64,000 nucleotides of DNA from Aspidapion aeneum (lineage: Eukaryota > Arthropoda > Insecta > Coleoptera > Brentidae). Made by a program: the position numbers and the translations under genes. Positions 23,659-35,480 of the stretch are shown one piece after another. Position 1 is the stretch's first letter, and every line of letters starts with the position of its first letter. Under the pieces are notes generated by a model. That model ran no database searches, was not told the origin of the DNA, and saw only the letters and a list, made by a program, of their open reading frames with translations. The stretch spans positions 57,949,471 through 58,013,470 of the forward strand of contig OY755046.1 in NCBI GenBank assembly GCA_963576565.1, given 5' to 3'.

Positions 23659-23987
23659 CAATTTTTCGTGGTTAAGTGGGCATAGAAAGATTTTGTTTCT
23701 CTTGTATTTTTCCGTGGGCAACACTTAACTGTTTCGTCCTTAAAGGACTCTTCAGAACACTGCATGGTCAATGTGACACTTTTGTAAAGCTACAGAGACG
23801 GTATATGAATCTCACATTGATCATGCAGTGTTCTAAAGAGTCCCTTAAGGGCGAACCAGTTAACTGTCAACACTTAATAGGTGTCCATTAGATCTTGGAA
23901 CCCCGTGGCTGTACAGCTTTCGAGCGGCCCACGGAAAAATACAAGAGAAATAAAATCTTTCTATGCCCGCTTAGCCACGAAAAATTG
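23659..23987. mobile_element. F4 foldback element with nested inverted repeats
   Basis: Outer arms of about 60 bp (23659-23718 and 23927-23987) are inverted with a few mismatches: tcgtggttaagtgggcatag and ctatgcccgcttagccacga. An inner inverted pair (about 23722-23780 and 23811-23868) contains gaacactgcatg and catgcagtgttc. The trailing attcacgggtactaaact block after the right arm (to about 24020) is shared with other F4 copies. Open frames here are shadows. Confidence 0.8.
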
Positions 23988-24020
23988 TGGTTTTTTATTC
24001 ACGGGTACTAAACTTCACGT

Positions 24021-25600
24021 TTGTAGAAAAACTATGTTTTATCATTTTTTTCTAGTACTTATAATTTTTATATACATAATATTCCAATATCCACGGTAAC
24101 TGCCCATTCGTGATGCAAACATGAGGGCCTAGGGTCTTTAAGCAAAAAAGCATATTATTTCCATATAGTACGTATTATTGCAATACCTACGGTACCTTAC
24201 GATGCAGAATGCAAACATATTTGAAATAGCAATATCAATGGGTATAAGTCTATCCTCTTTGCGGCCCTTAAGATAAAATGTCCTGATTGGTTATACTTTT
24301 ACGCATGAATATTATTTTATTCATGTATTCGTTACGTCAAATCATCGGCGTACAGTTGACAAAAACTCTATGTAAATTTGGTATTTGTGCATTTTTCGTA
24401 TCTTAATACTGAATGTTTGCATCAAACACGCCAACCATTGTGTATTACGTATATGATAATTATACGCATACTTTGCACTTTATTATATTATTATACTAAG
24501 TCAAATCAGGGGCGGTGCTCGACTTTAAAAAAAGGGTAGGGGGCGGTTTAGATTTTTTTAACATATACACTAAAATGGATCTTTTTATTTGGAGTTCTTT
24601 GGAAAACAAGGGGGGCATAAGCTCCCTCCGCCCCCCTCTGAATTGGCCGTTGGACAAGTTCAGTTCAAACAACGTAAAAAATATTAGTTTGGGGATAAAG
24701 AATGCACATATTTTGTTCTTTTATTTAAAAATATTATTTTTGAATTATTCTCGACATGAAAAGTGTCGGATCAGGAATAAAACGGTAAAAAAAATTAGGG
24801 ATGAAAAGTGAAAACTCAGATCTGGGATAAAACATCACAAATTTAAAGTGACAGATCAGCGACAAAAGTGAAAAACCCAATAAAATAACCTAACCCTCTC
24901 TAAAAAATTTTTAAAAAAACTCGAAAAAATGTCTAAAATTACAAAAAAGTGCATACCTAATTCTCATGATAAGACTGTCTCCCTTGACGAGTTGTGGTCC
25001 TCTACTAAGCTACGCCTCGAGCTCTAGATAAAAAGTGCCACTTTTATCCCTTGATAATTTTTTTCAATTTCAATGTTATGAATTTGGAATACTATTATAG
25101 GTAGATAGGTTGATAGAGCTTCTAGTGTAGATATAGAGAAGACAGAATATAACAAACGATCTAGATAATAAATGTGGCCACAACACGTCAACTGCTGAAA
25201 TAAGAGTGTGGGAATTTTGAGGGATGTTTGAGGCATTACGGACACGTAATTGCTATATCGCCCTATATCATCTAAGTAGTATGTATACAAATAAAGTAGT
25301 AGTAGGCTAAACTTCTGACTTTATTATTTGAAATCCCTTCCCTATAATATGTAAAAAACGCATTAGAAAAAAAACCTTGATTTTGAAAGCTGCTAGAAAA
25401 AAACGTTTATTTAATATATGAAAACAAGCTTAATAGGTCTAACAAATATTTTTGAGATTTTACTAGAAGCAGCGCCCCCTATTAGCGACATTTTTCACTT
25501 CGACGAAATCTGTCCGGGAGTGCTTTGGCCTCTAAACTAAACCCCAAAAAGCAGTTAATGAACTGATTCCTGATCCTTCACGAGTACAACGCATCAGTAA
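24021..25600. other. No gene seen
   Basis: AT-rich. Includes a poly-G repeat piece at 24508-24650 and, at about 25375-25530, sequence resembling the inner part of F2 (cf. 8160-8460, inverted). Confidence 0.5.
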
Positions 25601-25604
25601 ACTG

Positions 25605-25790
25605 CAGTTTACACATAGAAACGGTTAGAGATACTTAGGGTCTCTCTCACCGACTTTTTTTTCGTTACTTAGCTTAAAGCGTTTCTTAATATAGTCATAA
25701 TATGACGTAATAAGGAACACTTAAGGCTAAGTAAGGAAAAAAAAAGTCGGTGCGATGGGCTATCACTAACCGAAACGGTGAGTTTAAAAT
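25605..25790. mobile_element. Foldback/MITE-like inverted repeat
   Basis: Arms contain caccgactttttttt and aaaaaaaaagtcggtg, extended outward by aaacggttagagatac against tatcactaaccgaaac. The centre (about 25690-25715) is tagtcataatatgacg. No target duplication found. Confidence 0.6.
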
Positions 25791-27349
25791 AAATAAAGAC
25801 AATAGAAGTCCGAAATATTATTTCTACTCAATCATTGTCTACGAGTTTCAAACAAAGATGATATTATATTATCATTTTGGACATCCACTACCACAACGGC
25901 TATCAAATTTGTCAAAACTTCAAGCGTAGTAAAAACTCTCTAATATCGCGAAAAAAGCTAAATCCATCCCTAAACCTGATTTACACATTCCCGAGAAGTG
26001 CAAAACCAGCTGATTTTTCTAGAACAGGCGCGACCGACGCCGACGCCTCTATATTTTTGTGGGTCTTTTTTGAAGTCTGAATGTTTTAGTAGATTTTAGA
26101 GAAAAGTTTTTGTAGATATCGGTAGACATAATCAAAAAAGTTATTGGCTATAATTTCCCACATAATTTCAATCCTTGATCGCTCGATTTAAACGTTATAA
26201 TAGTCCCTAAACGCCGGATGTAGGTATGGGTGCCCGTCCCGAGAAACAACCCAACTGCGCGACCCGTCGAACCATTTTGATGGGTGCCCAATCAATCGTT
26301 TGACAGTTTCACGTTATTTATGACCGGTTATGACAGGTTGTGACCCCTCAATTTGCCGTCCCGTACGCGGCCCATTTCTGGCTACCCTTTATCCATCCCT
26401 ATCAATTTTTATAGTGCAAGAGAAGGCTGTAAAAAATATACAGTTTTAGTGCGACTTTTTGGAATTTAACCAAAATTGTCTTTCCTAATCCTATCCTATA
26501 ATGGCGGCTGGTGACGTTATTAATTGGGGGGGGGGTGTAGAAATTTATATTGCACGCATAAAACTTACCTAAACAATTTTATTTTAGCATTTTACAAACA
26601 AGCAGCTACTTGGTGTAGTTTTTAGTTTATTTATTTATAGATAAAGTCTATTCGCCTTTCTTTTACATGCGCAAAGTGCTTGGATTAGCACCAATTTCAG
26701 ACTCATCATGACCCCATAGAGCAACCTCAAAAATCCCACAGAATTTTAAACAGTCTATTAACCTAGTAAGTATATGTTTATTTTTTGCCACATTTTCATT
26801 ATGTTCAGTAATGTTTTGCCTATAGGCACTCTTCAATTGGTACCTAATATCAGTCTTGCCTAGCATAGAAAATTCTATGTTATGTGGGTATTTAAATAAG
26901 TAGCACTTAATTTGCGTCTTTAACTTGTCACTAAAGTGCTAGAGATCACACATGACACCCTCGCAGGATTACTTCGTGAATTGTTCATAATAAGACAAAT
27001 AAAGCAAAAAAATAATTCATTTTTCACAACCGCACAACCAGTTTTCAGCATTGTATATTTTTTATTACTTGCACTAAAATTTCTTCACTAAGGATAGAAC
27101 CGGCATCGTGTAGAAGGGCACTGGACATTTCCGCACGATGATGATGGTCGACTTCAACTAAAACACACATTCCTCCCGCCCACACTCGAGCACATTCACC
27201 CATACCCCGCTAAAAAACGGGTGAAATTGAAACCTTGCCTTGCGCGACGCTGCTGGCTTGTCATTATTTACGCTAAAAAAGTTCACCCAATTAATCGCTT
27301 AATGTTAACCAGAGATAATAAAAATACTGTTTGTTGTCTAGTCTTCAAA
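25791..27349. other. No gene seen
   Basis: AT-rich with an isolated G-run at about 26527. No domain recognised in the short frames. Confidence 0.5.
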
Positions 27350-27560
27350 TTATATTTTAGGCCAGAAACTTAGACTTATCATGATATACCATATAATGCC
27401 ACGGTTGTAGCCGTAGACCACTGATGGTTCATAAACCTTTTGATATAATCAACCAAGTACAGCACACAACACTAGCTGCTAGCTCCAAATAGTCACTCCA
27501 TATACCCTGTCCCATGTGGTGATTTTCTGAATCGACAAGTCACCGAATTTATGTCCTTTG
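27350..27560 (+). repeat. F9 repeat, copy A (empty site for LINE-A copy 1)
   Basis: The reverse complement matches 30870-31075 joined to 34406-34450, so it shows the target before LINE-A inserted. Shared blocks include tatcatgatatacc, gctgctagctccaaatag and ctccatataccctgtccca. Confidence 0.75.
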
Positions 27561-28706
27561 GATAATGAAGCTAAACAATTAGTGCAGTGAAGAATCAAAC
27601 ATTGTTGAGTCACAAAAAAAAATATAAATAGTTTGAAGACCGGGGCTTTCTTTTTATTGCTTTTGGTGTTAAGACATTTGGTCACTTGGGTAATGAAGCT
27701 AAACAATTAATCAATGAAATTAGTTATAAAATAAAACATCCAAATGCAAGTAGCTTTATTATCTAAAGGATTAGTCTGGCGGTACAAAGGAATAATGCAG
27801 CGTCAGTGCTTGGAGCCATCCCTGTTGAGCATGGTTTGGATGAAATTTTTTAGATTTTTATACAGAATTTTTATAGTTAATAATATTCATATTTCTTTTA
27901 TTTAAACTTTTAATATTCTCTACTAAGTGTGCAAGATTATAATTCAATCAAAAGTTTTTTTTTATTAAAAATTTCTACTTATGTCTTCAAAATATTTAGC
28001 AAAAACTATCAAAATGTTTTTTTTTAATTTTCGTCATCCAATAAATAAAATTTGGGAGTTTTGTAATAGCTACTCAGCCTAATCGAATAACATTGACGAC
28101 CTCTTATATAAAGATCCTTGGCTTTCTCTAGTTTATTTAGAACATTTTACAGTCAACTCTCGGTCTTATTTATAAATAATTTGATTTTTTTTCTGTGGGT
28201 ATTCCTTGTCCCAATAATTTGATGGTCTCACTCAATGGGCACCCAAATAGTTCAGACCTTTATAATAATGATAGTCTTCAAAATTTTTATTCGAGTTTTT
28301 TTCAGAAGTTATGAGTATGTAAAAATTAATAATATAATATATAGTGTCTGTCTCAGAGGGACGGACAAAAAACCTTAAGGGGAACCCAGTTTTTACCTAA
28401 ACACACTTAATAATACCTATATTTTTTAATATTTTAATGTTTTAAAAACAGTCGTTTTTAGACTAAATGCTTAATAGGTTTAGGCATCACAGTGTGCCAT
28501 TTTTATACTCTACCAAGAAAAAAATAATAGTAGTATATTTCCTAACAAGTTCGGAAAGTGTTATTTTACTGCTCGTTCGGACCAACAGTCAAGTGCGAAA
28601 AAAATGCTTTCCGCAAGAGTTAGGGAAACTTTTTTCTTTGAGCGCGCGGAAAATATTTTCTGTAATTTTAATCCCGAATATTAATCCCGATTCTTATTTT
28701 GCTGGT
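27561..28706. other. No gene seen
   Basis: Contains a direct repeat of gtaatgaagctaaacaatta/gataatgaagctaaacaatt at about 27561 and 27687. Otherwise AT-rich. Confidence 0.5.
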
Positions 28707-30410
28707 TTCTTAAAAAGCCACACTGTGGAGAATGGGTATAGTTTTTTCAAAGTCACTTGAATAACTCCTAATTCTATCGATTTCATGAAATTTTGCTTCA
28801 TTCTGCCATTCAAAAGTTATCCAAATTCATATAAAATCTTCCTGGTATAATTTCAACCCTACCGACAGAGAAAAGGCGCGGCTCTTTGCGGTCCGACCAC
28901 AAAGCATTTGTTTTCCGACCGACAGAGACCAGGTGGATGGACGGCACCTGATTGCCAGATTTTTTTGAGATGCGCTTTTAATTGCTTTTAGGTGTTCGTT
29001 TCGCGACCCCTTTAGTCGGCAGTATGCAGAGTTAGAAAATAAATCAGTGTCGTTTCTGTAGGTGTGGGAATAGAAAGTTTTATTATCTATTTTTAGTTAT
29101 TTAGTTTACGCCATAATAACGCCCATGTCACTTTCTTTAAAGGATATGCCGATGGTTGGCTTTTACCTTTGTTCAACTGACTTTGCAAAAACTATACCGG
29201 GCTGTGTATTTTACCTTTTAAGCTACATTAAAGATGAGTTATAGTGGTTTAATGCGGACATCTGCCTCATATTGTATCATAAAAAATTAAAAAACAATAG
29301 CAACGGTTCCAATAGTGATCTCGAAGAAAAAAGAACATAACTACACGGAGTCTAATGTTTAAATTACGAATAATAATCTTAGTCCTTTATTTTCTAGTTC
29401 GTTAAAAAGCCACACTGTGCGCTACGGGGAAATTAACTAAAAAGTTTAAAGGGTACCGGGCTACTATTACTTCGTGTTTTGTGGATCATTAAGCTATATT
29501 AAATTAAGCTAAGTTTATAGTGGTTTAATGCGGACATCTTAAGAAAATCGCGATAAATTGGCCATATTTATAATGCGGAAAATTATCTTAAATGCGAAAC
29601 ATCGACTTTCGTATTCAAAAAACCGAAAAAACTTTAAGGTTTAACATATTCACAGATTATAAATGCAAAATGATGTGTATTTATAGTAGCATTATGATTA
29701 ACTCATTACATATATTTATTTTTAAAGGATAAATTAATGTCATGTTTGTAGCACCTACACGCCTCATATTTAAAGATTTGGAAGAAGCCTATGATACGGT
29801 GTGTCATGAAAAACTTTCAATAAAAAATGGCAAATGTTCCAGCAGTGATCTCGACAAAATAAAATACGATTTTTTACATAATATACCACTTGTCCCAGAA
29901 AAACTACATGGAGTTTAATGTTTAAATCACGAATAATAAAATCTTGATTCCTTATTTGCTAGTTCCTTAAAAAGCCACACTGTGCGCTACGGGGAAATTA
30001 ACTAAAAAGTTTAAAGGGTACCGGGCTACTATTACCTCGTGTTTTGTTGATCATTAAGCTATATTAAATTAAGCTAAGTTTATAGTGGTTTAATGCGGAC
30101 ATCTTAAGAAAATCGCGACAAATTGGCCATACTTATAATGCGGAAAATTATCTTAATTGCGAGACATCGCCTTTCGTATTTCAAAAATCGAAAAAAACTA
30201 AGATTTACCATATTCACAGATTATAAATGCAAAATGATGTGTATTTATAGTAGCATTATGATTTACTCATTACATATATTTATATTTAAAGAATAAATTA
30301 ATGTCATATTTGTAGCACCGACACGCCTCATATTTAAATATTTAGAAGAAGCTTATGATACGGTGTGCATGAAAATTTTTCAATAGAAAATGGCAAAAGT
30401 CTCAGTCATA
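28707..30410 (+). repeat. Tandem array with 565 bp period carrying an RT fragment
   Basis: aaaaagccacactgtg occurs at about 28711, 29404 and 29969, and ccgggctactattac at 29456 and 30021 (period 565). The first unit is shortened and interrupted by the F5 MITE. Within a unit, 29769-29816 reads FKDLEEAYDTVCHEKL on the + strand, closely resembling motif A of LINE reverse transcriptases (D-LEKAYD-V--EKL). The next unit has a decayed version near 30330. The repeat therefore includes a piece of retrotransposon. Confidence 0.75.
28739..29194. mobile_element. F5 MITE, copy 2, inserted in the 565 bp array
   Basis: 456 bp, starting tagttttttcaaagtca and ending tgactttgcaaaaacta. Outside it the sequence reads gggta on the left and taccgggct on the right; the neighbouring units read gggtaccgggct, which fits insertion at TA with TA duplication. 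Confidence 0.8.
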
Positions 30411-30654
30411 CTAACACAATAACGATGAGCATAAGATCATCCCAGTCAAAAAAGAGTTTGTAAATCCTCTTAAAAGTTACTCGTTAGTAGTCAAATTCGA
30501 TTTTAGATTCTTGATTTTATTTCTGTTATATTCTTTATTAAAATAACAGGATATTGAGTCTACTCTGGCCAACTTGCTGGACCTATGGGTCACCCCAGGT
30601 CTGTTTGGTGTCGGGAGATAAGAGTAGCACCAAGATAACTCACAGGCCTGTTGT

Positions 30655-30844
30655 AAAGCTACGTTTACATTTGGAGAGTTTACTGGCGGAAAGTACTGGC
30701 AGCCACTAAACTTGCCATTTGTAAACTACAAGAAAGTGCAATTGCTACTCTCCCTCAAGTAATTTCCAAGAGTTGACAGGCCGACTAGTTTAGTGGCTAC
30801 CAGTACTTTCCGCCAGTAAACTCTCCAAATGTAAACATAGCTTT
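30655..30844. mobile_element. MITE with 55 bp TIRs
   Basis: Left arm gctacgtttacatttggaga through cggaaagtactggcagccac; right arm gtggctaccagtactttccg through ctccaaatgtaaacatagc. The arms differ at very few positions. About 80 bp of unrelated interior. No target duplication read with confidence. Confidence 0.8.
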
Positions 30845-30869
30845 TGGTAAAGGGGGTGGGTTAATCTGG

Positions 30870-31075
30870 TGAATCTCTGAATGGATTCGGTGACCTGGTT
30901 ATTCAGGAAATTACCATATGGGACAGGGTATATGGAGTGTCTATTTGGAGCTAGCAGCTAGTGCGGGCACATTGTGGTTCTCTGTAACCTGTTGAATATG
31001 TTAAAAGGTTGATGACCCACCAGTGGTCTAAGGCTACAATCATGGCATTATGTGGTATATCATGATGACTAAGTT
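30870..31075 (-). repeat. F9 repeat, copy B, left part (split by LINE-A)
   Basis: Inverted relative to 27350-27560. Continues on the far side of the LINE at 34406-34450 (block tctgagctaaaatataattt). Confidence 0.7.
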
Positions 31076-34000
31076 ATATATATATATATTTATCGGTTTC
31101 ACAACGTTCTACGTCTTCCGATACCCAATCTCCACTCGTTTCTGTTTGCCCATAATTCATCATCTAGGCCTCTTATTCTTATTTCACTATCTATTCCTTC
31201 TCTCCAGCTTCTCCTTGGTCTTCCTCGTTTTCTTCGGCCAGTTGGTTTCCATTGTAATATTTGTTTAGGCAGTCTTCCATCATCCATTCTTTGTACATAT
31301 CCGTACCACACCAGTTGTTGTGTTCTTATATCATCCACTAGAGTACGTTCACCCACTGTCATAATTTCTCTTATTCTTTGATTGGTAACTCTTTCTCTTT
31401 TTGATTTCCCTGCTGCTCTTCTCCAATAGTCCATCTCCGTAGCGGAAAGCATTTTTTCTGTTCTATCTTTGATTGGCCATACTTCTGAGCCGTATGTAAT
31501 AATACTTTTTACAATGGTGTTATATATAAGCTTTTTGTTATGTTTTGATATACTTTGGTCCCAAATTATTCCATTTAATAAAGTTATTGCTTTTCTTCCT
31601 TGTACGTTTCTATCTTTTATAGCTTTGTCTAGTGTTCCGTCAGCTGTAATTTTTAGACCCAAGTATTTATACTCATCACAGGACTGAATTCGCTGCCCAG
31701 TATTTAAGATTAGATCCTGTTTCGTTCCACCAATACACATATACTCTGTCTTATTGATATTAACCTCTAGTCCCCACTTATTGTACTCTTCTATTAGTTT
31801 TCGTGTCATATATTCGAGGTCGTCATAATCCTGAGCCACCACTATCTGATCATCGGCGAAAGATAAAGTATACAAGGTGGTTTCATTCAACGGAATTCCC
31901 ATGTTTTGGCATTTTCTCTTCCAGACTTTAAGGACCTGTTCCAAATATATCTTGAAGAGCGTAGGCGAGATACAGCAACCTTGTTTAAGACATTTATTTA
32001 CTTGAAAGCCTTTGGTTAGTTTTGCTTTTATTTTAACTTTTGCCTTACTATTGCGGTATAACTCTTTGATGGCCTTAATTAGTTGTACGCTTATGTTTGT
32101 CTTTTCCAACGCTTTCCAAAGTAGATTTAGTGGTATACTATCATATGCCTTCTGCAAATCTACGTAAAGCAGATGGAGCTCTTGTCCGTATGCCATTTTC
32201 TTTTCAATAACTTGGGTTATACAAAAGAGATGATCTGAAGTCGATCTACCCGCCCTGAAACCAGCTTGTTCTTCTGCCTCCATATCTTTATATTCGCTCT
32301 CCACTTTATTTCTTATTATTTTGCCATATATTCTGCTTAGCGTACTAGTTACAGATATACCTCTATAATTGTCACATATATCTTTCCTTCCTTTTTTGTG
32401 TATTGTGGATATATATGACGTTTTCCACTCAGTTGGTACTACAGCTCCATTTAAATATCTTTGGAAAAGATTCCGTAATCTACAAAACAATTCTTCAGTG
32501 CCATATGTAATAAGTTCAGCTGGGATATTTCCGGGTCCGGCAGATTTACCGCTTTTTAAGGTTTTGCACACGTTTTTGACCTCAGATATTGTGAGGGGTA
32601 CTGGAGATCCCATCGTTCTAATGATATTGTCTCTTTCGTCTTCCTTGAATTCTGCTCTATCTTCAGTTAAAAGTTTTTTAAAATGCTCATCCCATTCTTT
32701 GTCTGGTATTGGTGAAATAATATCTCTGCATGTTTCTTTTTTGATCGATCTTATAGTTTTCCAGCTTTCGGTACTTCTCCTACCTCCTAAGTAAGAATCT
32801 ATTTTCTGGCACTTTTGCATCCATGATTGATTCTTCTTATCACTGATCATTCTTCTCACCTTTGATTGCGCGATTTTGTATTCTTCTCTGCTTCTATCTG
32901 TCTTTTGGGATAAGTACGTGTGATATAATTTCCTTTTTTCCTCTATTTCACCTTCAATCTCAGCATCCCACCAGTATGGTTTTGTTCTTTTAGGAGTTTC
33001 TTCCACTAATCCTAGTGCTTCTTTTGCAGCTTGATGGATGCTTAATGTGATACATTCGTATTCCTCATCTGGGGTTTCACCTGAACTTGAATTAAGTTTT
33101 TCGTTCAGTCTCTTTTTGTATAAGTTTTTTACGCTGTCATGTTCTAGGCTTAGTAGATTATATTGACAGTAATCAATTTCCTCATTCACTGTATCATCAA
33201 GATTTTGTTGATGGAGGCTTCGGCCTTGATAAGGAAAGAGAATTTTGGTCTCCAGAAAATAGTGATCACTTCCGCATGTTGATCCACGCTTTGTTCTGAC
33301 ATCTTGAATTTTTAGTTTTGTCTTTTGTTTAGTGATAAGATAATCAATGACGGATTTCAGGTTTTGTGAGGGTTTGGTCCAGGTATATTTGTGTATTTTC
33401 TTATGTTGGAAAAAACCGTTTTGGATTTTTAGGTCTAATTGCTCACATACTGTGATAAGCCGGTTTCCATTGTCATTAACAACATCTTCTCCATATTGGC
33501 CAACTGTCAGATCATTTACTCTGTTACCTGTTCTACTATTTAAATCTCCCAATATTACAATTTCTCTAGATGTACTTACTGCTGATATTTCATTGTGGAT
33601 TTCTTCAAAAAAATTGTCTTTCACGGCTACATTTGCATCGTCATTATACGCATAGATTCCAAAAATCGTAAGTCTCATTCCTTTTATTGTTATATTCATT
33701 CTTATTAGCCGTTCATTTACTGCTTCCCAGTTGGTGATATATTTTCTAAATCTTTTGTTGACCAAAATAGATACTCCTTGTTGAGCATGTTTTTCTTTTG
33801 CCACTCCGCTATAGAAATGGTCATACTGTCCTAGGTTTTCAGATCCTTTTCCTTTCTTCTTCGTTTCTGTTAGTACAGCAAGGTCAACCTTCATTCTGCT
33901 GCACTCATGGACAATATCATTCACTTTTCGACTCATTCCTTGTACGTTCCATGTACCAAAAATCATATTCCTGTTTCTTTGCTTGGTTCGTCTTAGGTTT

Positions 34001-34405
34001 TTCATTTCTTTCCGAGGCGTTTGATTGGGTTTTTTAACAGTGTACGTTTTTTCCGGGTATCAGAGAGTTAGTCTAATGCCCCAACCCCCAACCTGGAGGA
34101 CCAGGTGATTTTTGATCGAGGTTTTCTTCCCCTAGCCTTTGACGATTCCAACGCCGGTACTACAAGGCAGCATCTTCTTCTTTTATACTATCCCTAAAAG
34201 AAAGGGTTGCCACCTGCGCTATGATCACCGTACCGAGGTCCATCCTCTCCGCCTTTCATACCGATGTGGTCTTCTCCCGGAACCCTGGGAATGGGACCCT
34301 AAACAGGTGCTAACTCTCCGGGTCAGAGAGTACCTGGAATCTACGGAGGGCAGGGGTCGATTCATTTCCCCTCATAGACATCTGACGAGGTCTACCCCGT
34401 ACCCA
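31076..34405 (-). mobile_element. LINE-A copy 1, full-length non-LTR retrotransposon
   Basis: 3330 bp bounded by identical 11 bp direct repeats atgactaagtt at 31065-31075 and 34406-34416, a target-site duplication. On the minus strand it has about 400 bp of 5' UTR, a single EN-RT ORF and a 3' end of ggttt..cgataaatat followed by an AT dinucleotide tail. One ORF with APE-type endonuclease and RT plus a short repeated tail fits the RTE/BovB-like group, but I did not run a phylogeny. The empty site is visible at 27350-27380 (reverse). Related copies: 49191-51413 and about 34990-35480. Confidence 0.9.
31099..34005 (-). CDS. LINE-A polyprotein: AP endonuclease plus reverse transcriptase (968 aa)
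   Basis: Uninterrupted 968-residue ORF from ATG at 34005. The endonuclease domain (about 14-250) shows TWNVQG (N19), LTETKK (E47), ILGDLNSRTG (D154, N156) and SDHYF (D247, H248), matching the catalytic set of APE-type endonucleases. The RT domain (about 470-790) shows NYRGIS (546), GFRAGRST (582), YVDLQKAYD (first Asp of the catalytic triad, 616), QGCCISPTLF (675) and FADD (716-719). The C-terminus has WYGYVQRM and GRRKRGRPRRSW (923-934), a basic tail seen in related LINEs. It would nick target DNA and prime reverse transcription of its own RNA. One oddity: residue 672 is Cys where copy 2 and most RTs have Gly before the xxQG motif, which may weaken it. Antisense open frames here are shadows. 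Confidence 0.92.
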   Translation of the reverse strand: MKNLRRTKQRNRNMIFGTWNVQGMSRKVNDIVHECSRMKVDLAVLTETKKKGKGSENLGQYDHFYSGVAKEKHAQQGVSILVNKRFRKYITNWEAVNERLIRMNITIKGMRLTIFGIYAYNDDANVAVKDNFFEEIHNEISAVSTSREIVILGDLNSRTGNRVNDLTVGQYGEDVVNDNGNRLITVCEQLDLKIQNGFFQHKKIHKYTWTKPSQNLKSVIDYLITKQKTKLKIQDVRTKRGSTCGSDHYFLETKILFPYQGRSLHQQNLDDTVNEEIDYCQYNLLSLEHDSVKNLYKKRLNEKLNSSSGETPDEEYECITLSIHQAAKEALGLVEETPKRTKPYWWDAEIEGEIEEKRKLYHTYLSQKTDRSREEYKIAQSKVRRMISDKKNQSWMQKCQKIDSYLGGRRSTESWKTIRSIKKETCRDIISPIPDKEWDEHFKKLLTEDRAEFKEDERDNIIRTMGSPVPLTISEVKNVCKTLKSGKSAGPGNIPAELITYGTEELFCRLRNLFQRYLNGAVVPTEWKTSYISTIHKKGRKDICDNYRGISVTSTLSRIYGKIIRNKVESEYKDMEAEEQAGFRAGRSTSDHLFCITQVIEKKMAYGQELHLLYVDLQKAYDSIPLNLLWKALEKTNISVQLIKAIKELYRNSKAKVKIKAKLTKGFQVNKCLKQGCCISPTLFKIYLEQVLKVWKRKCQNMGIPLNETTLYTLSFADDQIVVAQDYDDLEYMTRKLIEEYNKWGLEVNINKTEYMCIGGTKQDLILNTGQRIQSCDEYKYLGLKITADGTLDKAIKDRNVQGRKAITLLNGIIWDQSISKHNKKLIYNTIVKSIITYGSEVWPIKDRTEKMLSATEMDYWRRAAGKSKRERVTNQRIREIMTVGERTLVDDIRTQQLVWYGYVQRMDDGRLPKQILQWKPTGRRKRGRPRRSWREGIDSEIRIRGLDDELWANRNEWRLGIGRRRTL

Positions 34406-34416
34406 ATGACTAAGTT

Positions 34417-34989
34417 TCTGAGCTAAAATATAATTTGAAGTCTACTGGGTTCTATTTACTAGATAGTATTTAAATTATTATCTGGGTCGAACACAGCAGG
34501 TACATGGTGTACAACGAGCCCAGAAAGGCGTGCCTAGGTGTCAGGTTAGATCCTTTAAGGGTGCTAACCCCACACTACTACCACTCATTTTATTTGAGAC
34601 ATATAGTATATAATGTAAAAAAAGTCTTATCTTATTGTATCGAGATCACTAAGTGAACCTTCGCCATTTTCTTTTGTCCTTTATTTTTTGAATGGGCCTT
34701 TATTGAAGTTTTTTTCATTTTATTTCATTCTCAGGCGACTTTTTTCCCAAGCCCGGCCATTATGTAGTACACCACGTTCCGTGGGTACCAAAGCGGGTAC
34801 CCATTTACCTGTTATCTTGTATTGCTTTGACTGGGACATCGCTACATCTATTTGATACAGCTAGCAGCAACAAAAAAAAAACATCTTCTTTCTCTTTAAA
34901 AGTTTCTTTGAAATAGTCACTACCGTCCGCGACTATTCCAAAGAAGCTTAGAACTTATAGTACTACATATAACCCTTCTAGACACTTTA
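34417..34989. other. No gene seen; F9 tail and unassigned sequence
   Basis: The first part continues F9. A short inverted repeat at about 34906-34950 has arms tttgaaatagtcactacc and gcgactattccaaag. Confidence 0.5.
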
Positions 34990-35480
34990 ACATTGGGTTA
35001 AGTTACATAAGAAAGGTAGTTGAGACCGTTGTTTGATGGAGATTCATCAAAAAACGTTGACACGCATGTGATAATTATCAAAGGGGTTTACATCAACAAG
35101 GGTATTAAGCAGGGTTGTTGCTTATAACCAATATTGTTTAAGATCAAATAGATAGAACAAGCCCTGCAAACATGGAAAAGAAAGTGCGAATAGATGGGTA
35201 TACCACTGAACCATTATGTACTGTATACTATCTACTTCGCTGATGATCAAATATTCCTGGATCAAGATTACGACGATTTAAAATATATGACCCATAATCT
35301 ATATGAATATATGTGCATTGGTGGAACAACACCATCAGATAAAACAATGCAAAATGCACAAATAAATCAGACACAGAAATAACCAAGGAAGACAAGCAAT
35401 TAGACAACTCAACAGTATTCTCTGGGATAAGGCTGTATCAAAACAAAAGAAACATAGAATTAGACCAGTTGTAATATGAT
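34990..35480 (+). pseudogene. LINE-A-related fragment, decayed RT
   Basis: Frame-broken relative of LINE-A. Readable pieces: KGIKQGCCL (near 35105), ALQTWKRKCE (near 35161), then 35194-35382 with MGIPLNHYVLYTIYFADDQI and DQDYDDLKYMT, which align with residues about 702-735 of the full-length protein. Both frame breaks and a deletion after the YMT block show it is dead. The left boundary is uncertain. Confidence 0.75.

Noticed and set aside
32369..32794. 141-codon frame antisense to LINE-A (also 49701-50126 antisense to copy 2)
   Set aside because: Found in both LINE copies only because the sense ORF is conserved. No independent protein motif.
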